Shown piece by piece: positions 42,139 through 50,476 of a stretch of DNA of 64,000 nt. Under the pieces are notes generated by a model, which worked only from the letters and a program-made list of their open reading frames with translations, did no database searches and was not told where the DNA came from. The translations under genes were made by a program, and so were the position numbers. Origin of the DNA: Bacteroidota bacterium (GTDB lineage Bacteria; Bacteroidota; Bacteroidia; Chitinophagales; Chitinophagaceae); the NCBI GenBank assembly GCA_018267915.1, contig JAFDXN010000030.1:42227-106226 (forward strand). The letters are read 5' to 3'. Position 1 is the stretch's first letter; each line of letters opens with the position of its first letter.

Positions 42139-43635
42139 ATGCCCCGCCGTTATGTATCGATATGGTTCCGTCATCTTACGACGGATTGGATGAGCCGTCG
42201 CAAGCCGGATTTAAAGGACAAAGCGTTTGTCCTGGCTGCGCCGGAGCGTGGACGCATGGTCGTTAAGGCGGTTAGTATCACTGCACAATCAAAAGGCGTT
42301 GAATTAGGAATGGTCGTCGCAGATTGCCGAGCCATTTTGCCAAGCCTTGAAGTTTTTGACTATGAAAACGGCTTGGAAGAAAGGTTACTCAATGCCCTTG
42401 CAGAATGGTGTTTGAGATATACCCCTGTCGTAGCCATCGACATGCCCGATGGTTTGACGCTGGATGTAAGCGGTTGTCCGCACCTATGGGGAGGAGAAAA
42501 GCCTTATCTGAAAGACCTGATAGAAAAGCTACGTGCCTTCGGGTACGACATACGCGCTGCAATGGCTGATACAATCGGTACTGCCTGGGCAGTTTCCCGG
42601 TACGGGCAGGTAACTCCACTCGTACCAACTGGAAAAAACTTAGAGGCATTAATGCCATTGCCCCCGGCGGCATTGCGTATTGAAAATGAAACCACTGAAA
42701 AACTTATAAAACTTGGATTATACCAGATCCAAAGTTTTATCAAAATGCCCCGCTCTACCTTAAGCCGACGTTTCGGCAAAAAGCTATTGCTTCGCATCGA
42801 CCAGGCAACCGGGTATGCACAGGAATGGGTATTAGGTATTAAGCCGCTTGTTCCCTATCAGGAACGGCTTCCATGCCTCGAACCCATACGCACAAGAAAA
42901 GGGATTGAGATTGCGCTGAATAAACTTTTAGAGACTCTATGCGTAAGGCTTGCAAAAGAAGATAAAGGATTGCGAACAGCCGTCTTTCGTGGTTATCGAG
43001 TAGACAATAATATTCAGGAAATCAAAATCGGCACAAACAGGCCGTCAAGAAATACTATTCATTTATTCAAGCTGTTTGAAATTGAAATTCCGAAGATTGC
43101 ACCCGCCCTGGGTATAGAGTTGTTTATCCTTGAAGCGCCTATAGTCGAAGACCTGACGCCGGAACAGGAAAAACTTTGGGCAAGCAAGATCAACCATGAT
43201 GGAGAAATTGCGGAGTTCCTCGACCGTGTATCGATGAAGGTCGGCTCCAAAGTGATACATCGTTATCTGCCAGCTGAGAGACACTGGCCTGAGAACTCAA
43301 TCAAGGAAGCAAAGTCTTTAGACGAAGAAGCACAAATTGAGTACACAGAAGATTTGCCGCGCCCGGTATACCTGCTACCAATTCCTGAACCAATAGAGGT
43401 AATGGTGCAATTGCCTGACTATCCGCCGCTGCATTTCATTTATCAGAACAAACGGCATAAAGTCATCAAGGCTGATGGCCCCGAAAGGATTGCCCAGGAG
43501 TGGTGGGAGAAGGAGGGTTACTTCAGAGATTATTACTGCACTGAGGATGACAGTGGAAAACGCTATTGGCTTTTTAGGCTTGGGCCATACAGCGCTGGCG
43601 ACCCCAAATGGTTTATTCACGGATTTTTTGCTTAA
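42139..43635 (+). CDS. imuB: ImuB, catalytically inactive Y-family polymerase homologue
   Basis: The ATG at 42139 (MPRRYVSIWFRHL) gives 498 aa; the frame upstream overlaps imuA. It has the Y-family palm and finger order (RGRMVVKAVS..., VVAIDMPDGLTLDVSGCPHL, then LIEKLRAFGY). The metal-binding Asp of the first motif and the Asp-Glu of the second are not in place, as expected for ImuB, which serves as a beta-clamp-binding hub. The C-terminal part carries the ImuB-specific extension. It is tightly spaced with imuA (1 bp) and dnaE2 (5 bp). Confidence 0.88.
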   Translation: MPRRYVSIWFRHLTTDWMSRRKPDLKDKAFVLAAPERGRMVVKAVSITAQSKGVELGMVVADCRAILPSLEVFDYENGLEERLLNALAEWCLRYTPVVAIDMPDGLTLDVSGCPHLWGGEKPYLKDLIEKLRAFGYDIRAAMADTIGTAWAVSRYGQVTPLVPTGKNLEALMPLPPAALRIENETTEKLIKLGLYQIQSFIKMPRSTLSRRFGKKLLLRIDQATGYAQEWVLGIKPLVPYQERLPCLEPIRTRKGIEIALNKLLETLCVRLAKEDKGLRTAVFRGYRVDNNIQEIKIGTNRPSRNTIHLFKLFEIEIPKIAPALGIELFILEAPIVEDLTPEQEKLWASKINHDGEIAEFLDRVSMKVGSKVIHRYLPAERHWPENSIKEAKSLDEEAQIEYTEDLPRPVYLLPIPEPIEVMVQLPDYPPLHFIYQNKRHKVIKADGPERIAQEWWEKEGYFRDYYCTEDDSGKRYWLFRLGPYSAGDPKWFIHGFFA

Positions 43636-43640
43636 CCGAC

Positions 43641-46600
43641 ATGAGCTATACAGAATTACAAGTTACCAGCAATTTTAGCTTCCTGCGGGGCTGCTCACAC
43701 CCCGATGAGCTGGCAGAGCAAGCCGCACTGTTAGGCTATACCGAAATAGCCATGACAGACCGAAATACACTTGCTGGTATTGTAAGGGCGCATACCGCGG
43801 CAAAGAACAAAGGCATTCGTGTTATCCCGGGCTGCAGGATTGACCTTGTTGATGGTCCCAGCTTGCTTGTATATCCGACAGATAAAGAAGCCTACGCGCG
43901 ATTATCAGGGCTGTTATCTATTGGCAATTTGCGTACAGAGAAAGGCAAATGCGAACTCTATCGAAAGGACGTTTATTTCTACCGGCAGGGAATGAAATTT
44001 ATTGCCGTCCCGCCTGACAAACTAAATAGCAAGTTTGAAATTGATGAAGAGTTTATAAAGGCACTCGTCGAATACAAACGCATTTTAGGAAAGGAATTAT
44101 TCCTGGGCGCAATTCGCAGTTATAAAGCCAATGATAGCAAGGTCCTTTATCGCCTGAATGAATTATCACAGCAATTAAACATTCCATTGATTGCTATGAA
44201 TGACGTGCATTACCATGACCCCGAACGGCGGGAATTGCAGGATGTGCTTACCTGCATCAGGGTGAAATGCACTATTCAAAATGCTGGCTTCAAGTTGCAT
44301 CAAAACGCAGAGCGCTATTTAAAGCCCATAGATGAAATGAAACGGCTTTTTGCGAAATACCCCCAAGCAATAGCCAACACACAACTTATCGTAAACGCCT
44401 GTCAGTTTTCGCTTGATGAATTGAAATACGTTTACCCTGAAGAAATTACTTCAGAAGGGCGGACGCCTTTTGAAGAACTGACTTATCTGGCATGGAAGGG
44501 TGCAATCGATTTTTACGGTGAACCGTTGCCCGAGAAGGTCGTTAACGCTATCAAGCACGAATTGAAGTTTGTCGAGGAAATGGATTATGCCCCTTACTTC
44601 CTGACAGTTTATGATATTGTAAAGTTTGCAAGAAGCAGAGGTATTCTTTGCCAGGGACGAGGCTCAGCCGCAAATTCAACTGTGTGCTTTGTTCTTGGGA
44701 TAACGTCAGTAGACCCGACAAAGTTTGATTTGCTGTTTGAACGTTTTATCTCCTCTGCACGGAATGAACCACCCGATATTGACGTAGACTTTGAGCACGA
44801 ACGCCGGGAAGAGGTTATTCAGTACATCTACAATAAATATGGCCGTGACCGGGCGGCGATTGTTGCGACTGTTACTCAGGTTCATCATAAAGGCGCAATC
44901 CGGGACGTTGCCAAGGTGATGGGAATGTCGGTTGATGCCATCAACAGACTATCCGGTTCCTTGTGGGAGTTTACTGATGAATGGTTTGAAGGTAATCTGA
45001 TTTCCAGCCAGGGCTTTGACCCCAACGATCCCCATTTGAAAAAAGTGTTAGACCTTACGGAGCAATATGTCGGTTTCCCGAGACAACTTGGGCAACATAC
45101 CGGCGGCTTTGTTATTACCAGGGACAAGCTCACAGATTTGTGCCCTATCCTGAATGCACGTATGGCAGACCGAACCAATATCGAATGGAACAAAGACGAT
45201 ATTGACGCTCTAGGATTTCTAAAGATTGATGTTCTGGCATTGGGTATGCTGACTTGTATTCGCAAAGCTTTTGACCTGTGCAAGCAACATTATAATCTTG
45301 ACTTGACGCTTGCGAATATTCCGCAGGACGACCCGGACGTCTACGAAATGATATGCCAGGCTGATACTATTGGCGTATTCCAGATTGAGAGCCGAGCGCA
45401 ACAATCGATGTTACCGCGCTTGAAACCAAGGACTTTCTATGACCTGGTGATTGAGGTTGCCATCGTTCGACCTGGCCCCATTCAGGGCGACATGGTCCAC
45501 CCCTATTTACGACGCAGGCAAGGCAAGGAGAAGGTTACCTATCCCAATAAGGAGTTGGAAGATATTTTGGGCAGAACCCTGGGTGTTCCATTGTTCCAGG
45601 AACAGGCAATGAAGATTGCCATTGTTGCGGCTGGGTTTACGCCTGCCGAGGCTGATATGCTCCGCAGGAGTATGGCGACCTTCAAAATGAAAGGCATGGT
45701 GAGCCAGTTTCATATCAAACTTGTCAATGGAATGACAGAGCGAGGCTATACACGAGAATTTGCCGAGCGGGTGTTTAAACAACTGGAAGGATTTGGATCA
45801 TATGGTTTTCCTGAAAGCCATGCTGCAAGCTTCGCTCTGCTGGTCTATGTGTCTTGTTGGCTTAAATATCATTACCCTGATGTGTTTTGTACGGCGTTGC
45901 TCAACAGCCAACCTATGGGCTTCTATGCACCCGCCCAACTTGTGCGGGATGCCCAAAAACACAATGTTGAAGTCCGACCGCCTGATATCAATTATTCAGA
46001 CTACGACAACACGATGGAAGAACAGGCAGGCAAATACAAAGCTGTCAGGCTTGGATTCAGGCAAATATCTGGCATCAGAGCAGAGGATATGTTCATGTTG
46101 ATGCTGGAACGTGGTGACGGATATAAGAATATAGCGGAATTACTCGATGCAGGGGTATCACAAAGCGCTTTGGAACTTCTTGCAGACGCTGACGCATTTC
46201 GTTCAATCGGTTTAGACCGCCGTCGGGCACTCTGGGAAGTTGAAGCCTTGAAAGACAGGCCGATTGGTATGTTCAAGGGTCAATCCGCTTCGACAGAGGA
46301 AGATAGTCGAGTTGAACTGCCACAAATGACACTACCCGAACACGTCGTCCATGACTACGCATCTATGTCATTATCCCTAAAAGCACATCCCGTCAGCTTT
46401 ACCCGCCCCAGACTATCCCAGGTTGGAATTTGGACCACTGCTGACCTTGCCAAAGGTAAAGATGGCATGATGGTACGAGTAGCCGGATTGGTACTGGTAA
46501 GACAACGCCCTGGCACTGCAGGGGGCGTTTGCTTTATCACTATTGAGGATGAGACGGGAGTTGCAAACCTCGTTGTTTTTGAGAAGCTCTTTGATAAGTA

Positions 46601-46871
46601 TCGTAAGGAGATACTGCATTCACGTTTATTAATGGTAGAGGGTAGACTCCAAATCGAGGGAGAGGTAATCCACGTTATTGTTAGACGGTGTTTTGATATG
46701 ACTGTTTTTTTACGTGAGCTAACGGAAGTTGAGGATAACACCCAATCAGTTCAGACCTTAGCAAGGGCTGATGAGAAGGATGGGTATCCGCATCATGGAG
46801 TCAATAAAAGGGCTCAGGTGCGGACGGTTGCCCAAGGCGAGATATTTCCAACGGGCAGAAACTTTAAATAG
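43641..46871 (+). CDS. dnaE2: Error-prone DNA polymerase DnaE2
   Basis: The ATG at 43641 (MSYTELQVTSNFSFLRGCSH) starts the PHP domain with the DnaE2-type opening; 1076 aa. The polymerase core has PDIDVDFEHERREEVI with the catalytic Asp residues, LGQHTGGFVIT, FLKIDVLALGML, and the DnaE2-like NSQPMGFYAPAQLVRDAQKH. The OB-fold follows near residue 945 (GMMVRVAGLVLVRQRPGTAG). DnaE2 performs damage-induced mutagenic synthesis with ImuA and ImuB. A complete cassette on a mobile element would transfer inducible mutagenesis. A strong terminator follows. Confidence 0.94.
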   Translation: MSYTELQVTSNFSFLRGCSHPDELAEQAALLGYTEIAMTDRNTLAGIVRAHTAAKNKGIRVIPGCRIDLVDGPSLLVYPTDKEAYARLSGLLSIGNLRTEKGKCELYRKDVYFYRQGMKFIAVPPDKLNSKFEIDEEFIKALVEYKRILGKELFLGAIRSYKANDSKVLYRLNELSQQLNIPLIAMNDVHYHDPERRELQDVLTCIRVKCTIQNAGFKLHQNAERYLKPIDEMKRLFAKYPQAIANTQLIVNACQFSLDELKYVYPEEITSEGRTPFEELTYLAWKGAIDFYGEPLPEKVVNAIKHELKFVEEMDYAPYFLTVYDIVKFARSRGILCQGRGSAANSTVCFVLGITSVDPTKFDLLFERFISSARNEPPDIDVDFEHERREEVIQYIYNKYGRDRAAIVATVTQVHHKGAIRDVAKVMGMSVDAINRLSGSLWEFTDEWFEGNLISSQGFDPNDPHLKKVLDLTEQYVGFPRQLGQHTGGFVITRDKLTDLCPILNARMADRTNIEWNKDDIDALGFLKIDVLALGMLTCIRKAFDLCKQHYNLDLTLANIPQDDPDVYEMICQADTIGVFQIESRAQQSMLPRLKPRTFYDLVIEVAIVRPGPIQGDMVHPYLRRRQGKEKVTYPNKELEDILGRTLGVPLFQEQAMKIAIVAAGFTPAEADMLRRSMATFKMKGMVSQFHIKLVNGMTERGYTREFAERVFKQLEGFGSYGFPESHAASFALLVYVSCWLKYHYPDVFCTALLNSQPMGFYAPAQLVRDAQKHNVEVRPPDINYSDYDNTMEEQAGKYKAVRLGFRQISGIRAEDMFMLMLERGDGYKNIAELLDAGVSQSALELLADADAFRSIGLDRRRALWEVEALKDRPIGMFKGQSASTEEDSRVELPQMTLPEHVVHDYASMSLSLKAHPVSFTRPRLSQVGIWTTADLAKGKDGMMVRVAGLVLVRQRPGTAGGVCFITIEDETGVANLVVFEKLFDKYRKEILHSRLLMVEGRLQIEGEVIHVIVRRCFDMTVFLRELTEVEDNTQSVQTLARADEKDGYPHHGVNKRAQVRTVAQGEIFPTGRNFK

Positions 46872-46907
46872 TGCCTCTACCTAGTATCGTTTTGACAGGG
46901 TGGGCAC

Positions 46908-46940
46908 AAAAAAGGCTGCGGTTATTCCGCAGCCTTTTTT
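46908..46940. terminator. Bidirectional intrinsic terminator between dnaE2 and the hip genes
   Basis: A perfect stem GGCTGCGG/CCGCAGCC is flanked by six A and six T, so it works on both strands. The loop is TTATT. Confidence 0.9.
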
Positions 46941-46953
46941 GTGTGTTCATTTT

Positions 46954-47361
46954 TTAAAGAGACATTAGGACATAAGGATTGGCAATTGTTCGCTTCCCAA
47001 ATTCCTTTAATAGCATAACTTCATTTGGCTCCTCAATTCCTTCTTTATGCAAGAATGCTTTCACAACTGGCTGTCCTGGTCCTGGTATCCGTCCCGCAAA
47101 GAAAGGCCACAATTGAGCAGACGAATAGATCTTTTCCTTATTGGGAAAATTGATGAGTGGCTGTAAGGCGCTTTGCTGCCTAAACTCATCGGTGTATTTA
47201 AATACCCATTGTCCGTTCTCCAGCGTTAAAACACCAATATGAATGTTATGCAAGGACAAATCAAATTGTGCCTTGGTATCGTTTGGCGTCTTCACTTCGC
47301 TCAGTTCCACCGGTCGCCACCAGGTCAGCACTTTCCTTTTTATATTATCAAACACGATCAT
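46954..47361 (-). CDS. HipA N-terminal-domain protein (HipS-like)
   Basis: This 135-aa protein resembles the separate N-terminal subdomain of HipA kinases: WVFKYTDEFRQQSALQPL, then YSSAQLWPFFAGRIPGPGQP, the stretch that in HipA precedes the kinase core. In HipBST systems such a short protein (HipS) acts as the antitoxin for kinase HipT. Here it follows the kinase gene and overlaps it by 1 bp; HipBST order is hipB-hipS-hipT. The C-terminal IANPYVLMSL tail is unassigned. Antitoxin function is inferred. Confidence 0.72.
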   Translation of the reverse strand: MIVFDNIKRKVLTWWRPVELSEVKTPNDTKAQFDLSLHNIHIGVLTLENGQWVFKYTDEFRQQSALQPLINFPNKEKIYSSAQLWPFFAGRIPGPGQPVVKAFLHKEGIEEPNEVMLLKEFGKRTIANPYVLMSL

Positions 47362-48368
47362 CAGTTAAATAGTGAAACAATTTTGTTATACCTCAGGTTC
47401 AAATACTCACTTATCACAAACCGCCTCGGCGTACTAAGTAAATGACGAAATTCCACATTAATACAGTACAATAATTGTTCCAAAACATCCCCGTTTATCA
47501 ACGCTTTTAGCTGGTCTTTGGTGAGGCCAATTTCGTTCTGATAGATGTATTCTACCAACTGGAAATGGTTCACATTCGGATTGCCATCAATTCCTGTCTT
47601 GGGACGGGAATTCTTCGCGTACTTCTCTAGAGAAACCGATAAATTATGAGGATTATTACGCAAAGCTATAATTTTTTTCTCGGGATTATTCCAAAAGAGT
47701 CCCCTGGCAGTGTCATAAATCGGGGAAAAATAGGGTTTTTCTAACAAATCTGTGCCCCTGATAATGCCCCAGTTATAGAAATGCCTGTCATTATTGCCGA
47801 TAAGCGCATCGAAAATTAGCATTTTGACAAACTCAGCGTAGATGCTGTCGGTATATTCGCCACAGAATTTCTGCATTGACTTATAAACCAGATCGAGGGT
47901 AAACACCTCGCGCGCTTTGCCCTGTTGCTCAATCTGTTGCACTTTATCCTCATCTTCCAGATACCCCACAAATATTTCCGCCCCGTGTACTAGCTCCTGG
48001 CTTTTTGGCTTGAGAAAATACTTACTCAAGAAGCGAAGCTGGTCCCCTGCATAGACAAGGCGAGAATCGGCCATTTTTAGGCCCATTTCGCAGCCCAACT
48101 GGTTCAAGAGATATTCCGTAATGGATTCAATAGGATACCATTTATGCCCGGTTTTCGCAATATAGAGCGGCCATGATTGGGGATTCTCCTTTCTGCCGGT
48201 GCCATATTCATAGACTCGGATAAACTTCTTAGGGGCATCGCCTGTGATGCTATAGCCGCTAATAACGTGATACTGATGCTTCTTAAGAGTGCGGAGGTTA
48301 TGCCCCAGCTTGGGCTTGAATCCACTTGAATTAATCGTGGTAATTTTCCCTAGATGCTTTTTGCTCAA
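47361..48368 (-). CDS. HipA-like serine/threonine kinase lacking the N-terminal domain (HipT-like)
   Basis: This 335-aa HipA-type kinase has an ATP-binding strand WPLYIAKTGHKWYPIESITE with the Lys, the catalytic loop LIGNNDRHFYNWG and the metal motif SPIYDTARGLFW. The usual HipA N-terminal domain is missing and is encoded by the next gene. HipA and HipT kinases inactivate tRNA synthetases (GltX, TrpS) and cause growth arrest. No HipB-like helix-turn-helix gene is adjacent: upstream, 180 bp away, is a basic membrane-tailed protein. Toxin role is likely; control is unclear. Confidence 0.8.
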   Translation of the reverse strand: MSKKHLGKITTINSSGFKPKLGHNLRTLKKHQYHVISGYSITGDAPKKFIRVYEYGTGRKENPQSWPLYIAKTGHKWYPIESITEYLLNQLGCEMGLKMADSRLVYAGDQLRFLSKYFLKPKSQELVHGAEIFVGYLEDEDKVQQIEQQGKAREVFTLDLVYKSMQKFCGEYTDSIYAEFVKMLIFDALIGNNDRHFYNWGIIRGTDLLEKPYFSPIYDTARGLFWNNPEKKIIALRNNPHNLSVSLEKYAKNSRPKTGIDGNPNVNHFQLVEYIYQNEIGLTKDQLKALINGDVLEQLLYCINVEFRHLLSTPRRFVISEYLNLRYNKIVSLFN

Positions 48369-48500
48369 AAAAGACGTTTTGAAGCAAATTACAATATCTT
48401 AGGAACATCATAGTGGCAGAGTTTTTTAACAGGGAATTGTGACAAAAAGTAAAATTAATTTGGGGTAGATATGCGCCCTATTTACCTTTGTCCACATAAA

Positions 48501-48532
48501 AGCCCCGTGAAGTTTTTAGGCTTCACGAGGCT
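48501..48532 (-). terminator. Minus-strand intrinsic terminator
   Basis: AGCCTCGTGAAG/CTTCACGGGGCT (one mismatch) with an 8-nt loop is followed on the minus strand by TTTT. It lies 18 bp past the stop of the gene at 48550. Confidence 0.75.
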
Positions 48533-48549
48533 ACATAGTTCCTCTTTCA

Positions 48550-48888
48550 TCAACGATATACCTCCACGTATAATGAATGAAATAGGATACCCAAATGTAT
48601 AGCGAGTATTATATACTCCAACAACTTAGAATGCGTCAGTGAGAACATTGATGCATTCTTTTTTGTACGCTTCGTCGAATTCTTAGTCCCAGGCTTCGAC
48701 TGATTACCTGTCGCTTTCTTGCTGCTATTCTTGGTTTCTCTCGCTAGAGTTTTTTTCCCTTTAACAGCAATAGTGGTCTTCGCATTCTGGATAGCCTCCC
48801 TCTTGGGACTTGACGTTCCAGGTTTAACCACTCGTATGGGCTTACTTTCCTTACGCCCTCTTCCTGCAGGTTTGCCATATTGTGCCAT
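48550..48888 (-). CDS. Basic Lys/Ser/Thr-rich protein with C-terminal membrane segment, 112 aa
   Basis: The first 75 residues are nearly all Lys, Arg, Ser, Thr, Gly and Asn (for example KPIRVVKPGTSSPKREAIQN), likely disordered and able to bind nucleic acid or phospholipid. The last 30 (LLEYIILAIHLGILFHSLYV) form one membrane segment. It has its own terminator downstream and lies upstream of the HipA-like kinase gene in the same direction. It is unlike HipB. A tail-anchored DNA- or membrane-binding protein is a reasonable reading; nothing closer is recognised. Confidence 0.55.
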   Translation of the reverse strand: MAQYGKPAGRGRKESKPIRVVKPGTSSPKREAIQNAKTTIAVKGKKTLARETKNSSKKATGNQSKPGTKNSTKRTKKNASMFSLTHSKLLEYIILAIHLGILFHSLYVEVYR

Positions 48889-48997
48889 AACAAAATGGTT
48901 TTAAACTGTCAACAAAAGGTATTCAATTCCACGACTTATCAGATTGTCATTGACAGAATAACGTTTCGGGGGCATTCTGCCGAAAACGAAAGGATCT

Positions 48998-49252
48998 GTG
49001 ATGTCTCTATACGATAATATTACTCCGAGAATGCCAACGAAAATCTCTGAATGGGATAAAACCATCAAGGATGAGTTGAATGATGCTAACGGAGCGGCTG
49101 GCTATCTTGCCTGTTTACACGAGACCCTTCCTGTTTTTGAAAAAATACTTGAAAACTCTGCCGACCTATCTGACCTAAAAAGCGAACTATCAGCCTTTAT
49201 CGCTGATCGCAAGCTGTTTTTGGCTCATATAATGAGCGTCCCAACATTATAA
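48998..49252 (+). CDS. Hypothetical protein, 84 aa
   Basis: This 84-aa helical, acidic protein (MMSLYDNITPRMPTKISEWD...) is divergent from the basic protein at 48888. It has no signal peptide and no motif. The second half (FEKILENSADLSDLKSELSA) may form a helical bundle. It precedes the 315-aa gene by 193 bp in the same direction. Small partner or unrelated gene; I cannot tell. Confidence 0.55.
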   Translation: MMSLYDNITPRMPTKISEWDKTIKDELNDANGAAGYLACLHETLPVFEKILENSADLSDLKSELSAFIADRKLFLAHIMSVPTL

Positions 49253-49445
49253 AGAACTAACAAATTTCCTGGCCTGGAAATCATAAGATTAATCTCATGT
49301 GTAAGCAATATACTTGAAAAAAAGAGTCATTCTGAACAGGCAGCATGCCTTATAAATTCTATAGACGTTTTCAATGTTTTTTCTATTTTTATAAAAGTTC
49401 TTATAAACAAAAAACATCAACCCACTACGAATTAATCATTTATAA

Positions 49446-50393
49446 ATGAGCAAATATTTAATTGTTCAATCAGAGGCAGTTGAGATCTTCTGCAGAATGA
49501 TTGTTAGAAAAGAAAAAAATATTACTGGAAAGGCTGCTTTAAAGGAACTTAGATATTTCCATGACACGCAAAATCTATTGAAGACCCTTAATTTTTACTC
49601 GAAGAACCTGAATTTACTCGCATCTGACTTTTCAAAGGTTGTACTTGGCAAGAACATGGAAAGCAATACGCCTGACGACAATTCAAATTCTGTTACCTAT
49701 GCGGCTTCTTTAAGGACATTTCTTGACGATATTCTTCACGCGTCGCCAATTATTATTAGCGAAAAATTCCGGTCGTTGCTCTATCAATATATTAACGTTG
49801 ATACAGCAGATAGCAAACAACGACTTCAGCAGAAATGGATACCTGATGAGCGGATTGACAAGCTCACAGATACAAAGTGGTACATCTACCACTATGATGA
49901 AAGGGAGATTGATGGGGTTGTTCAAAAGGGAATTGTAAAAAGCTATTTGACAATCAAATTATTTGCAAGGATCGAAATTGAAACTTTCGCACCTGGCAAG
50001 GATAATCCAGAGAAATATGTGGGTCGATTTTCGTTCTTTAAGCAGCAATTCCTTTTACTGGAATTGCGACTAAAAAATGAAAAAGATCTGCAAATACTTT
50101 TACATATCGGAAATTCCGAAGGAATTCCAAATCTTGCAATCGGTCGCTTCACGAACTCATTTACAAAAATGTATGGCGGGCGAACATTGATCGAACGTGC
50201 CAGGAACGATTCATTCCCGATGCGATACGAACCAAAATTCTATGTTGAGGAACATGACTCAACATTAAAGCGGCCAAAAATCCATAAAGAAATTTGGCGC
50301 TTCTTCAGCGACCCCGTCAAGAGTTTTTTTACTCTGCCACTTGGCGTTTCTTCGCTTGAAAATCTTAAAAAAATAAATGACAGGACCAGATAG
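49446..50393 (+). CDS. Unknown 315-aa protein at the right end of the element
   Basis: The N-terminal half is helical (EAVEIFCRMIVRKEKNITGK, LRYFHDTQNLLKTLN). The C-terminal half is beta-rich (WYIYHYDEREIDGVVQKGIV, LTIKLFARIEIET, FFKQQFLLLELRLK). There is no signal peptide, no membrane segment and no known catalytic motif. It lies between an unknown small gene and the integrase, a typical place for cargo that protects or stabilises an element. A two-domain sensor-effector layout is compatible but unproven. Confidence 0.65.
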   Translation: MSKYLIVQSEAVEIFCRMIVRKEKNITGKAALKELRYFHDTQNLLKTLNFYSKNLNLLASDFSKVVLGKNMESNTPDDNSNSVTYAASLRTFLDDILHASPIIISEKFRSLLYQYINVDTADSKQRLQQKWIPDERIDKLTDTKWYIYHYDEREIDGVVQKGIVKSYLTIKLFARIEIETFAPGKDNPEKYVGRFSFFKQQFLLLELRLKNEKDLQILLHIGNSEGIPNLAIGRFTNSFTKMYGGRTLIERARNDSFPMRYEPKFYVEEHDSTLKRPKIHKEIWRFFSDPVKSFFTLPLGVSSLENLKKINDRTR

Positions 50394-50476
50394 TAAAATT
50401 CAAATGGGATGCTAGGTGTGGCGAAATCATGCCGTCAATTTTTTGTGGAATAAAATCCTGAAGGCCATTTATAAAT

